Source: F23-D06 sp045132055
Lineage (GTDB): Bacteria; Bacteroidota; Bacteroidia; Bacteroidales; WCHB1-69
Assembly: GCA_045132055.1 (NCBI GenBank)
Contig: JBGURP010000039.1
Location: 124,001-188,000, forward strand
Direction: 5' to 3'
Length of the DNA stretch: 64,000 nt
Under the pieces are notes generated by a model. It did not search any database. It was not told the DNA's origin and worked only from the letters and a program-made list of their open reading frames with translations. Shown here piece by piece: positions 49,573 through 58,691 of the stretch. Made by a program: the position numbers and the translations under genes. Positions within the stretch are counted from its first letter, which is position 1. Every line of letters starts with the position of its first letter.

Positions 49573-51150
49573 TTACTTTTTGTTGATTAACACCTTCTGA
49601 TTGACCAATCGACCGTCTTCGGTCAGGCCTTGAAGAATGTACACGCCAGTGTTAAGCTCGTTCATGTCTTTGACCTGCAGAGGTTGTCCCAAAATGTTGA
49701 ATACACGCAGGACAGTTACGACAGCATTATTGGTCCACTCCTCAATTCCGGTGTCGTCAGGATTTGATGCGCCCATTGTGCCATCGGGCAGAATGTTTTG
49801 AGCATACAATCCACCGCTAGTGCTGTTGACCCAAGCCACGATATTCTGCCCGAGATTGAAGCCTGTGGTGTTTCTGCAAAGCGTGCGATCATATGGGGTG
49901 GAATTCAATGTTTTGGTCCACAGAACATTGCCATTCATGTCCATGCCTACTGCCTCAACAGTCGAAATATATGGACTGCTTCCGCTGCTTTTCGTATAAA
50001 TAACAGTAAAACCGCTGCCGTCTTCAAAAGCATCAACCCTGATGTTGGAATAGTTGACACCTATATTGTCGGCCACCAGGATGCCGTCACCCCAGACTTT
50101 TGTGCCAGACGAGGTGATGCGATTGACATAAACCCTCGATTGGCTTTGCGTGGAAGCATCCGTTTGCTCATAGCCAATGATAAGGTCGTGGCTGACAGGA
50201 TCAACGGTACCGTATGCCTCAACGTAATAATTTGACGGGTCTGCAGAGTGAACGGGAATACCGTCTGGTTCAGTAATTGTTGATGCTCCTTCGCCGTTGT
50301 AATGGAAAACGTAGGTGTTGAATGCTCCGCCAATGCCCGGATGCCAAATATAGGCATAACCTCCGCCATTGCCGTCGGGGATTGCATAGTGAAGATAGGT
50401 GACTTGGAAGGTTTGCGTTGACATCAATTTCACCGCAGGGCCTGTTTGTGTGCCATTGGTGGTGTATCCGACAACATAAATCTCTTTGGCTGCATACAAT
50501 CCAGCACTTGAAGTGACTTTCTCATATGTGAGCCAAACCGTATTTTCGGCACCAAGAGTGAGCTTTCCATACCGAACATTGTAACCATTGCCATCAACGG
50601 TGATGCAAGGGTTCAGCGTGCCATTGGCGTTGATGTACTGCAGGTAAAGCCGTTGATAGTCGAAACCCAAAGCCCATACGCCTCCGTCATTGCCGGCAAC
50701 CAGCTCGGTACGTGAAAAAGCATTGTCGTTGAAAAGTGCGATGCCTTGCGCTCCCCAAGTGTAATTGCCGTTCGAATCGATTTTAACGGCAACTGTCTGG
50801 TCGTTGGCGGTAGCAAAGCAACTCACCACCGCATGGTCAGCAGTAGCTGTCATGGCAATGCCTTCCGAATAGGAGTAGAAATCCTGTCCGGTGATACGGA
50901 TGCCATCAGCGCCCCATCGCGGAGTCCCGTCGAAAGAGAGGCGTTGTAAGGATGGACCATAGCCGTTGCTTGCAGAAGAAGTCCATTGCACGTATGTGTC
51001 ACCATTTTCCTGATCAGTTGAGAGATATATCTCGCCAGCATCCGGAGCACAATTCGCGATATGGTTGTTGTTGATTGGGTCATCCGTCCATTGGGCTTGC
51101 AGCGCAAAAGTAGCTGCCAAAGCGATGATTAATAAGGAAATTTTTTTCAT
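49573..51150 (-). CDS. Secreted protein with T9SS type A sorting tail
   Basis: 525 residues from MKKISLLIIALAATFALQAQ (signal peptide); 19 more open codons lie upstream in the promoter region. The body has repeated beta units of 40-50 residues with Trp/Gly (GSPSLQ... type replaced here by WGADGIRITGQDFYSYSEG, WGAQGIALFNDNAFSRTELV, WGDGILVADNIGVN), suggesting a propeller. The tail has LRVFNILGQPLQVKDMNEL, NTGVYILQGLTEDG and QKVLINKK. Secreted by T9SS; target unknown. Confidence 0.85.
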   Translation of the reverse strand: MKKISLLIIALAATFALQAQWTDDPINNNHIANCAPDAGEIYLSTDQENGDTYVQWTSSASNGYGPSLQRLSFDGTPRWGADGIRITGQDFYSYSEGIAMTATADHAVVSCFATANDQTVAVKIDSNGNYTWGAQGIALFNDNAFSRTELVAGNDGGVWALGFDYQRLYLQYINANGTLNPCITVDGNGYNVRYGKLTLGAENTVWLTYEKVTSSAGLYAAKEIYVVGYTTNGTQTGPAVKLMSTQTFQVTYLHYAIPDGNGGGYAYIWHPGIGGAFNTYVFHYNGEGASTITEPDGIPVHSADPSNYYVEAYGTVDPVSHDLIIGYEQTDASTQSQSRVYVNRITSSGTKVWGDGILVADNIGVNYSNIRVDAFEDGSGFTVIYTKSSGSSPYISTVEAVGMDMNGNVLWTKTLNSTPYDRTLCRNTTGFNLGQNIVAWVNSTSGGLYAQNILPDGTMGASNPDDTGIEEWTNNAVVTVLRVFNILGQPLQVKDMNELNTGVYILQGLTEDGRLVNQKVLINKK

Positions 51151-51204
51151 ATTGACTTTATTTTGGTAAACAACAATATTATTTTTATCGAAAGATAACA
51201 ACTG

Positions 51205-51212
51205 CAAAAATA
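51205..51212 (-). promoter_or_regulatory. TAnnTTTG promoter element for the T9SS protein gene
   Basis: Minus strand reads GCTTATTTTTGCAGTT, 54 bases before the ATG. Confidence 0.6.
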
Positions 51213-51294
51213 AGCAAAAATTGAATCACTACCCACTTTATATCAATGGTTGATATCAAATTCATTCATTGTCCGAGGAGAAAAGGAGTTTTCG

Positions 51295-51302
51295 TATCTT
51301 TG
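51295..51302 (+). promoter_or_regulatory. TAnnTTTG promoter element for the YfcC gene
   Basis: Reads TTCGTATCTTTGCCCG, 34 bases before the ATG. Confidence 0.7.
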
Positions 51303-51336
51303 CCCGTTCAATTTAAACCGAATATTGTAATAAATC

Positions 51337-52941
51337 ATGCGCACCAATTTCAAAATACCCCATACTTTCACTATTGTTTTCTCCATCATCGTAGTCTGTG
51401 CTGTCCTTACCTGGATTGTCCCCGGCGGCGAGTTCGAGCGGCAAACCATCATGGTGGACGGCCATGCGCGCAATGTGGTGGTGGGAGACTCCTACCATCA
51501 TGTGCAGAACCAGCCGCAGACTTGGCAGGTCTTTACCGCCTTCTTCAAGGGCTTCGAGCGTACCGCCAACATCATCGTGTTCATCCTGATGATTGGAGGC
51601 GCGTTCTGGATCATGAACGAGACGAATGCCATCAACAAGGGCATCTATCTCTTTTTGGACAGAACCCAGAAGATGCAGAAACACAAGTTTTTCCAAGTGG
51701 TCGGGGTGAACAATCTGCTCATTATCGCCATCATGATCATGTTCAGTCTGTTCGGTTCGGTGTTCGGCATGAGCGAGGAGACCATCGCCTTCATTGTCAT
51801 CTTTGTGCCCCTGGCCATCTCCATGGGCTACGACTCCGTTACGGGTGTGCTGATGTGCTATGTGGCCGCGCATGTGGGCTTCGCGGGCGCGATGCTCAAC
51901 CCCTTCACTATCGGCATTGCGCAGGGACTTTCTGGACTGCCCACCTTCTCTGGTATCGGCTACCGCCTGTTCTGCTGGATTTTGCTGACTATCGTGGCTA
52001 TCGTGTTCACGCTGATCTATGCCAGTTGGGTTAGAAAAAATCCGCAAAAGTCCATTATGTATGAGTTGGACCAGTATTGGCGCGACAAGCGCGAAGAGGT
52101 GAGCACGGAGCAGTCGCTGGCCAAATCTACTGTTGCCACATGGATAGTATATGGAATTATTGCGGCGGTACTGCTGTTTTGCGCGTTTAGAATTCCCAAG
52201 ACGGACATTACCGTGGGACTGGGAAGCCATCGTATGGTGGTGTTTCCCATCGTGGCAGGCTGCTATATTCTGCTCGGTTTCTTCGCTGCCCGCAAGTCGG
52301 CACACCATTTCATCCTCACCTTGCTGCTTCTCACCATCGTGGTGCTGGTGATTGGCGTGCTGGGCTATGGATGGTATGTGATGGAGATTGCCGGACTGTT
52401 CTTTGCCATGGGCATTGCGGCAGGTTTTGCCTTCAATCTGAAGCTTGACCGCATTGTGCGTCTCTTTTTGGAAGGATGCAAGGACATCATGGTGGCCGCG
52501 TTGGTGGTCGGTTTGGCAGGCGGCATCATCATCATTTTGGAAGACGGCAAGATTATTGACACCATTTTATATGCTGTCTCGCAGGGCTTCGGCGACGCGG
52601 GGCGCGTGGGCACAACCGGGGTGATGTATGTGGTGCAGAACCTGCTGAACTTAATAATCCCATCCGGCTCCGCCAAGGCCGCGCTCACCATCCCGATGAT
52701 GGCCGAGTGGTCGGATTTGATGGGTGTGTCGCGCCAGCTCACCGTGTTGGCCTTCCAGTTTGGCGATGGCTTCACCAACATGATCACACCCACCTCCGGC
52801 GTGCTGATCGGTGTGCTGGGTGTGGCTAGAATCCCTTATGCCAAGTGGTTCAAGTTCATCTGGAAATTCCTGCTCGCCCTCATCATCCTTGGATTCGTTC
52901 TGCTGCTTCCGCCGTTGTTCATGCCGTTTGCCGGTTTTTAA
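51337..52941 (+). CDS. YfcC family membrane transporter
   Basis: 534 residues, about twelve membrane helices. Family marks: FKIPHTFTIVFSIIVVCAVL with TWIVPGGEFER, then GSVFGMSEETIAFIVIFVPL, AHVGFAGAMLNPFTIGIAQG and the C-terminal IIPSGSAKAALTIPMMAEWS with DGFTNMITPTSGVLIG. The group resembles basic-amino-acid antiporters of the ArcD/ion-transporter superfamily; substrate not known. Confidence 0.9.
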   Translation: MRTNFKIPHTFTIVFSIIVVCAVLTWIVPGGEFERQTIMVDGHARNVVVGDSYHHVQNQPQTWQVFTAFFKGFERTANIIVFILMIGGAFWIMNETNAINKGIYLFLDRTQKMQKHKFFQVVGVNNLLIIAIMIMFSLFGSVFGMSEETIAFIVIFVPLAISMGYDSVTGVLMCYVAAHVGFAGAMLNPFTIGIAQGLSGLPTFSGIGYRLFCWILLTIVAIVFTLIYASWVRKNPQKSIMYELDQYWRDKREEVSTEQSLAKSTVATWIVYGIIAAVLLFCAFRIPKTDITVGLGSHRMVVFPIVAGCYILLGFFAARKSAHHFILTLLLLTIVVLVIGVLGYGWYVMEIAGLFFAMGIAAGFAFNLKLDRIVRLFLEGCKDIMVAALVVGLAGGIIIILEDGKIIDTILYAVSQGFGDAGRVGTTGVMYVVQNLLNLIIPSGSAKAALTIPMMAEWSDLMGVSRQLTVLAFQFGDGFTNMITPTSGVLIGVLGVARIPYAKWFKFIWKFLLALIILGFVLLLPPLFMPFAGF

Positions 52942-52987
52942 GAGTTTTTTTCAGAAAAATATCGTTGCCCGAAAGTCCCATTTTTTG

Positions 52988-52995
52988 TACATTTG
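52988..52995 (+). promoter_or_regulatory. TAnnTTTG promoter element for the AI-2E family gene
   Basis: Reads TTTGTACATTTGCCC, 36 bases before the ATG. Confidence 0.65.
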
Positions 52996-53030
52996 CCCTT
53001 TGGTTTTATAATAGAACGTTTTATCAATTT

Positions 53031-54185
53031 ATGGAAAAAGAACGCAGTATTGACAAGCTTGCCCGATACATTATTCTGATCGCAGCCATCGCATTGGTCG
53101 CCGTGGTTTGCATCTATTTCAGCAGTGTGCTGGCCTATATCCTTCTGGCTTTCGTTGTGTCATTGATTGGCCAACCGGTGTTTCAGCTTTTTAAGAAAAT
53201 CAAGATCAAAGGAAAATCAGCACCGGATGCGGTTTGGGCAATTCTCACGCTCGTCATCATTTTTTCCCTATTGTTCTTGGTTATAATACAAGTGGTACCC
53301 GTCGTTACTAGCATCGTTGGGGAAGCCTCTTTGATGAATTCACAAGAGCCCTCGGGACATTACAACATCATTGACCAGTTTAACGATTGGACTCGCCAAG
53401 TACTGCCTTGGGTTGGCGAAGACTTCAATGGAGCCCAACTGCTGATTCAGAAAGTGTCCGAAGTGCTTGATTTGTCCAATGTTTCAGGAATATTGGGCTC
53501 TGTGGCCTCCGCTGTGATCGGCATTGCTGTCGGACTTTTCTCCGTTATTTTCATTTCTTTCTTCTTCATCAAGGATGACTCGCTCTTCGGACAAATTGTG
53601 GGTGCGATGGTTCCGGATGCCATTGAGGAAAGAGTGAAAAAGACCATTTTTGATATCGAACATCTATTGTCACGCTACTTTGTAGGATTGATTATTGAAA
53701 TTCTCGGTGTCGTGCTGCTCAATGGCCTTGGACTCTGGCTCATTGCCCGTGTCGGTTTCAACTACGCATTTGGTATCGCTTTTATCGCGGGTCTGCTGAA
53801 CATTATCCCGTACGTGGGACCGCTGATTGGGGAGCTGATCGGGGTTGTGCTCTGTGTGATATTGAAATATGGTGCCGGCATCGGATTGGGCGTGAATATC
53901 TGGCTGTTCGCCTTGATTGTCCTCTGCATTATGTTGGCAACTCAATTGGTGGATGTGTTTATTTATCAGCCACTTATCTATTCTACGAGCATCAAGGCCA
54001 ATCCGCTGGAAATCTTTGTGGTGTTGCTCATTGCCGGCCACGTCGGCGGTGTGGTGGGCATGCTTATCGCCATCCCTGCTTATACTGTCATCCGCGTTAT
54101 TGCCAGCCGCTTCTTCTACGATTTTAAACCGGTGAAACGGCTGATTCCGGATGTCGAGGATGAAAAAACGGATGTGTTGCCCTGA
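53031..54185 (+). CDS. AI-2E family transporter (PerM-like)
   Basis: 384 residues from MEKERSIDKLARYIILIAAI; the frame is open further upstream over the YfcC end but the promoter element decides the start. Eight helices with the family loop (about 100-150) and IIEILGVVLLNGLGLWLIAR, FIAGLLNIIPYVGPLIGEL and QPLIYSTSIKANPLEIFVVL. The name derives from autoinducer-2 export in E. coli; other members are sodium/proton antiporters, so the role is open. Confidence 0.9.
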   Translation: MEKERSIDKLARYIILIAAIALVAVVCIYFSSVLAYILLAFVVSLIGQPVFQLFKKIKIKGKSAPDAVWAILTLVIIFSLLFLVIIQVVPVVTSIVGEASLMNSQEPSGHYNIIDQFNDWTRQVLPWVGEDFNGAQLLIQKVSEVLDLSNVSGILGSVASAVIGIAVGLFSVIFISFFFIKDDSLFGQIVGAMVPDAIEERVKKTIFDIEHLLSRYFVGLIIEILGVVLLNGLGLWLIARVGFNYAFGIAFIAGLLNIIPYVGPLIGELIGVVLCVILKYGAGIGLGVNIWLFALIVLCIMLATQLVDVFIYQPLIYSTSIKANPLEIFVVLLIAGHVGGVVGMLIAIPAYTVIRVIASRFFYDFKPVKRLIPDVEDEKTDVLP

Positions 54186-54244
54186 TGTAATGTACGTGCT
54201 GGTTATACGCCATGCACAATTATCTCCCTTGTTTCAACCGCCTA

Positions 54245-54523
54245 TTAAATCTTGCACAATAACAAGATCAGAAGGGCAATTTGGGCCACCAGAATCAATG
54301 GGACCCCGTACTTGAACTTCTTGTGCTGGGTTTTGTGGCGCCAAATCATCATGCCCAGCCAAGCTCCGATGCTGCCGCCGATGACGGCAAATCCTATCAA
54401 CACGGATTCGGGTATGCGCCATCTCACGTGTTGTGCTTTGAATTTGTCGATGCCGTACAGGAGAAATGTCACCACATTGATGACGGCGAGGTAGAGGAGG
54501 GCAATATGAAAGATGATGGGCAT
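54245..54523 (-). CDS. DUF1294 family membrane protein
   Basis: 92 residues, three helices, with the typical VTFLLYGIDKFKAQHVRWRI, PESVLIGFAVIGGSIGAWLG and MMIWRHKTQHKKFKYGVPLI (each part of one continuous stretch). Function unknown. Alone on this strand. Confidence 0.9.
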   Translation of the reverse strand: MPIIFHIALLYLAVINVVTFLLYGIDKFKAQHVRWRIPESVLIGFAVIGGSIGAWLGMMIWRHKTQHKKFKYGVPLILVAQIALLILLLCKI

Positions 54524-54549
54524 AGTAGTTCGCAGTCCAAAATTTTTCG

Positions 54550-54557
54550 CAAAAATA
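54550..54557 (-). promoter_or_regulatory. TAnnTTTG promoter element for the DUF1294 gene
   Basis: Minus strand reads TTCTATTTTTGCGAAA, 27 bases before the ATG. Confidence 0.65.
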
Positions 54558-54695
54558 GAAAAAAGTGATCAACGAGCAGTTTGTCCATCCGTTTGGCCCC
54601 GCAAGGGGCGCCAAAATCCCAGGCGGGCGGTGACGTGTAGCGACCCCCTGTCGATGATATTTATGGCAGTACTTGATTTTGTTTAAAAAAACGAG

Positions 54696-54703
54696 TATTT
54701 TTG
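54696..54703 (+). promoter_or_regulatory. TAnnTTTG promoter element for the cupin gene
   Basis: Reads CGAGTATTTTTGCAAG with TTTG at 54678-54681; 39 bases before the ATG. Confidence 0.65.
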
Positions 54704-54742
54704 CAAGACTTTTGAATTTGGAGTTAATTAGGTTGAGAAATT

Positions 54743-55141
54743 ATGAACAGGACGCATGATGCTCAAGAAGAAAAAAACGTGCAATTGGTGCAGACTACAG
54801 AACTGATACGCACCAGTCAGAGCTGGGATGGCGCGGAGCTGCCCGACTACTTGCCCGGCCGCCCCGAAGTGGTGGCCATAAAGTACGAGATTCCTGCTGG
54901 TCAAAAATTAGGCTGGCACCACCATCCCGTGATGAATCATGGCATACTGGTGCAGGGCGAGCTGACTATCGTCAGCGAGGACGGCAAGGAAAAGGTGGTG
55001 CACGAGGGCGAGGTCGTCGTGGAGATGGTTGGCACTATCCACCACGGAGAAAACCGCGGCACGAAGCCCATCGTCCTCTACATGTTCTACCTCTCTCAGG
55101 AGGGTCTGCCGTTGTCCGTGCAGCATCCTGAAATCTGTTGA
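54743..55141 (+). CDS. Cupin domain protein
   Basis: 132 residues. The cupin metal motifs are GWHHHPVMNHGILVQGELTI and, after the EGEVVVE turn, GTIHHGENRG. A single small beta barrel; likely a metal-binding enzyme or sensor. The gap 55142-55347 to the next gene shows no gene or clear site. Confidence 0.85.
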   Translation: MNRTHDAQEEKNVQLVQTTELIRTSQSWDGAELPDYLPGRPEVVAIKYEIPAGQKLGWHHHPVMNHGILVQGELTIVSEDGKEKVVHEGEVVVEMVGTIHHGENRGTKPIVLYMFYLSQEGLPLSVQHPEIC

Positions 55142-55347
55142 AAAACCTATAGAGATAGAGTTAGTTATAAAAAGAAAGCCTCCTAATAATCAAAGATTTA
55201 GAATGATGAAAAAAAACATAAATATGGGCGCAGATTCATTTATCTTTTCGGAATTATCCCTTATGTAGTTTACGGAAAAATATGCATTTGCCGACACATA
55301 ATGTTTATTGCCATTAAACAATAATAAGAACTAATAATTTTTTTAGT

Positions 55348-56697
55348 ATGGTACATGATTTATACATTTTGATGATTACTGCCGGTGTGGTCAGCCTTTT
55401 GTTCAAGTTATTGAAACAGCCTGTTGTGCTGGGTTATATCGTTGCCGGTGTCCTGGTCGGTCCGTATTTGTTCGGAGAGACCCTTGTGAATGCGGATAAC
55501 GTTAAGGCATGGGGCGATATCGGCGTGCTGTTCGTGTTGTTCTGCATCGGTTTGGAGTTTCGCCTCAAAAACCTCATTAGCAGTGGCAAAGTGGCGGCAG
55601 TCGGTGCTCTGACAATCATCGTGGGTATGATGATTTTTGGTTATTTGGTGGGACAGAGTGCCGAATTGGACATGATCAACTCCCTTTTTCTGGCAGGCAT
55701 GCTCTGTATGTCAAGCACCACTATCGTGATGAAAGTGATTGACGAGGCGGGCTTGAGCAAAGAACGGTTCGTCAAAGGCGCGACCAGCATTCTTGTCGTC
55801 GAGGATGTGGTGGCAGTGGTGCTGATGGTCTTGCTCTCCAGTATAGCTATCAAGCATCAGTTCGAAGGCGCCGAATTGTTCAGGAAAGTGGGCGTTTTGG
55901 CCATCACACTCACAGCCTGGTTCATCTGCGGTATCCTGATTATCCCGACATTGCTGCGCTTGGTCAAACGCCATCTGAATGACGAGACACTCATCATCCT
56001 CGCCTTGGGTCTGTGCTTAGGCATGGTGCTGACGGCAGAAGAAGCCGGGTTCAGCAGCGCACTCGGCGCTTTTGTCATGGGTTCTATCCTTGCCGAGACC
56101 GTAGAGTCGCATCGTATCGAAAAGATGATGACTCCGCTAAAGAATGTCTTTGCAGCTATCTTCTTCGTCTCGGTGGGGATGCTCATCAACCCATCCTCAT
56201 TGGCGGAGTATTGGTCAAGCATCTTGTGGGTCTGCCTGGTGATTGTTGTCGGAATGATTCTCTTCGGCACCTTGGGTTGCTGGTGGGGCGGCCAGACGAT
56301 GCGCGACTCGATGCTGACCAGCTTCTCGTTCGTGCAAATCGGAGAGTTCTCGTTTATCATCGCCTCCTTGGGCACCAGCTTAGGCGTTCTCCATCCTGCT
56401 ATATACCCTATTATCGTGGCATCCAGTGTAGTGACGACATTTCTCACACCCTATATCATGAAGGCATCTGTGCCATGCTATAACTTCCTCTATAATCATG
56501 CTTCAGCGAAGTTACGGGCCAAGATTGACCAACGTGAGCAACAAGTGGCAGAAGCGGAAATGGCTACTCAATCCAAAGAAAGCCATATCTTTGAGGAAAA
56601 GACTCGCCATGCCACCCGGAACACATTCATCACGAAACGTCTTGTCGATCTGTTCTTCAAGAATATGAGTGCTAGAGACGAAAACCACGAAGAATGA
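55348..56697 (+). CDS. Monovalent cation:proton antiporter (CPA2 family)
   Basis: 449 residues, about twelve helices: QPVVLGYIVAGVLVGPYLFG, then FCIGLEFRLKNL, LFLAGMLCMSSTTIVMKVID, EDVVAVVLMVLL, GAFVMGSILAETVESHRIEK and VSVGMLINPSSL. KefB/Na-H exchanger group, but the C-terminus ends in a charged helix (about 400-449) without the TrkA-N domain. Controls pH or cation level. Confidence 0.92.
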   Translation: MVHDLYILMITAGVVSLLFKLLKQPVVLGYIVAGVLVGPYLFGETLVNADNVKAWGDIGVLFVLFCIGLEFRLKNLISSGKVAAVGALTIIVGMMIFGYLVGQSAELDMINSLFLAGMLCMSSTTIVMKVIDEAGLSKERFVKGATSILVVEDVVAVVLMVLLSSIAIKHQFEGAELFRKVGVLAITLTAWFICGILIIPTLLRLVKRHLNDETLIILALGLCLGMVLTAEEAGFSSALGAFVMGSILAETVESHRIEKMMTPLKNVFAAIFFVSVGMLINPSSLAEYWSSILWVCLVIVVGMILFGTLGCWWGGQTMRDSMLTSFSFVQIGEFSFIIASLGTSLGVLHPAIYPIIVASSVVTTFLTPYIMKASVPCYNFLYNHASAKLRAKIDQREQQVAEAEMATQSKESHIFEEKTRHATRNTFITKRLVDLFFKNMSARDENHEE

Positions 56698-56910
56698 TCG
56701 GCATCGATTTGGCCGGTAAGACAGTCGATCGGTTGGGTGTTAGTGTTGAGTTCGTACAGACCTCATGGCCCACACTATCCGCCGACGATGGTCTTCGACG
56801 ATGCCATCGGCATGCAGAAGCATATTTTCGGAAGGTGCAAGGAATTGATGATTCCCTGGGCAGAGCGCCTTGGGAACGGGTCGTCCAAGAGGGTCTGCTA
56901 ACGCGGGCGT
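56698..56910 (+). pseudogene. Possible gene remnant
   Basis: Two overlapping open frames run through this gap. One (56694-56942) starts on the antiporter stop (ATGA) and gives an 82-residue protein without recognisable features; the other, ending in TAA at about 56899, encodes a more protein-like stretch with PHYPPTMVFDDAIGMQ and KHIFGRCKELMIPWAERLG but has a stop close upstream. This suggests the tail of a frameshifted, decayed gene. No family is recognised. Confidence 0.3.
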
Positions 56911-56963
56911 GTAGCTCAAACAACAACAAAAGTAATTATTAAACAACATATAATTTATTCAAA

Positions 56964-58571
56964 ATGAAGAAACTCATCTTGGTGTTTGCCGCCACCCTTA
57001 TCTGCGGCGCTTTGACCTTCACTGGCTGCAAGAAGGACAATTTAAACAACAACCAGTGGGGCGCAGAGACGCTCTCTTTCAAGGTGAATAATTCCTCCCA
57101 CGCGTTTATTATGAAAAAGGTGGAAGGTGGTGATTACTCTATGAAGTATATGTACGAAAGCCAAGTGACGACTGTCACAGGAACGCTCTCCGACTTTTAC
57201 ATTTGTCCTGTCGAAGTGACCAATAAGCTTTGGAACGATGTTATGGGCTGGAGACCCGAAGGACAGTCAAACAATGGTGACTCATATCCCGTCAGCAATG
57301 TAAACTACTATGACATCGTCAAGAAAGGCGGCTTCATTGACAGGCTGAACGCGCTGTGCGCCGACCAGCTACCATCTGGCAAGCGCTTCGCGCTGCCCAC
57401 CGAAGCCCAGTGGGAATATGCAGCCCGCGGCGGACAAAAGTCGATGGGCTACAAATATGCCGGATCCAACACGATAGGCGAAGTGGCCTGGTATGCCGAC
57501 AACTCGGACGGTACAACCCACCCTGTCGGCCTGAAACAGCCCAATGAACTCGGACTCTACGACATGACCGGCAACGTCTGGGAATGGACCCGCGACAACT
57601 TTGTCTATTTCGACAAACTTACGCTCAACCAAGGTCTGAACTATGTCTGCACCGCAGAAAACAACTACCGCGTCAACCGCGGAGGCAGCTACGGCACCAA
57701 ACAGATGGGTCTCGAAACCGCCTACCACACATGGCTGGGAATGCACCAGGCCTATATAAACCGTGGATTTCGACTCGTCCTCGTGGATGATTTCAACGAA
57801 GAACAACTCGTAGAACCTACCCAGCCCGACAACCTCCTTACCATTTCTGTGAACAACGGTACTGTCGGCTACTACCTTCCGATGGTTGAAGTGAAGGGCG
57901 GCAACTACGAGCTCGTTTACGAGCGCGACGGCGAACAAAAAACTGTCAGCGGAACGCTTTCCGATTTCTATATCTGCCAAACCGAAACGATGAACTATAT
58001 CTGGGAAACTGTCATGGGGTCGAAACCACAAGGCCAAACCGAGAGCGAAGGCCTCTATCCTGTTACGATGGTTAACTATGAGGACCTCACCAAGAGCGGC
58101 GGCTTCCTCGACAAGTTGAACGCAATGTGCGCCGACCAGTTGCCCGCAGGGATGCAGTTTGCCCTCGCAACGGAGGCCGAATGGCACTATGCCGCCCACG
58201 GCGGACGTAAGTCGCATGGCTACATTTACGCTGGATCAAACACAATAGGCAATGTGGCTTGGTATTCCGCCAACGCCGATCATACCTCCCACTTCGTGGC
58301 CTCCAAGCAGCCCAACGAGCTCGGCATCTACGACCTAAGCGGCAACGTTTGGGAATACTGCAACGATTGGTATGCCGATCTGGCCGACCTTCCTGCTAAC
58401 CAGGGCACCGACTATACCGGTCCCGTGTCAGGCAATCGTATTGTAGGTTGTGGCGGTTGCTACGGCAGCGAGCCTTTAACTTGCAGATATTCCTACCACG
58501 GTCGCGAGATTGAACATAACGGCCGCGACGCTACTTTAGGCTTCCGTATCGTTTTGAGACGTGTAAACTAA
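56964..58571 (+). CDS. Lipoprotein with two tandem SUMF1 (formylglycine-enzyme-type) domains
   Basis: 535 residues; lipobox LTFTGC (Cys about 22). First SUMF1-type domain about 45-275 (DFYICPVEVTNKLWNDVMG, FALPTEAQWEYAARGGQ, GLYDMTGNVWEWTRDNF), second about 300-535 with the same landmarks (DFYICQTETMNYIWETVMGS, FALATEAEWHYAAHGGR, GIYDLSGNVWEYCNDW). The copper-binding cysteines of true formylglycine enzymes are not evident, so it is likely a binding or structural version, as in many Bacteroidota lipoproteins. The tandem form points to internal duplication. Confidence 0.85.
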   Translation: MKKLILVFAATLICGALTFTGCKKDNLNNNQWGAETLSFKVNNSSHAFIMKKVEGGDYSMKYMYESQVTTVTGTLSDFYICPVEVTNKLWNDVMGWRPEGQSNNGDSYPVSNVNYYDIVKKGGFIDRLNALCADQLPSGKRFALPTEAQWEYAARGGQKSMGYKYAGSNTIGEVAWYADNSDGTTHPVGLKQPNELGLYDMTGNVWEWTRDNFVYFDKLTLNQGLNYVCTAENNYRVNRGGSYGTKQMGLETAYHTWLGMHQAYINRGFRLVLVDDFNEEQLVEPTQPDNLLTISVNNGTVGYYLPMVEVKGGNYELVYERDGEQKTVSGTLSDFYICQTETMNYIWETVMGSKPQGQTESEGLYPVTMVNYEDLTKSGGFLDKLNAMCADQLPAGMQFALATEAEWHYAAHGGRKSHGYIYAGSNTIGNVAWYSANADHTSHFVASKQPNELGIYDLSGNVWEYCNDWYADLADLPANQGTDYTGPVSGNRIVGCGGCYGSEPLTCRYSYHGREIEHNGRDATLGFRIVLRRVN

Positions 58572-58691
58572 GGAGATAGGTGTGCGTTGACTTATTTCCT
58601 GACAAAGTATTATTGCATTTAACGGATTCGATTGGGTAAACGGTCGTTGTCCCGAATACTAAATCAAGCCATAAAAGGAGAAGAATAAAAC

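Noticed and set aside
55029..55268. Open frame across the cupin end into the gap before the antiporter
   Set aside because: Begins inside the cupin gene in another frame, composition is biased, no start signal or family.
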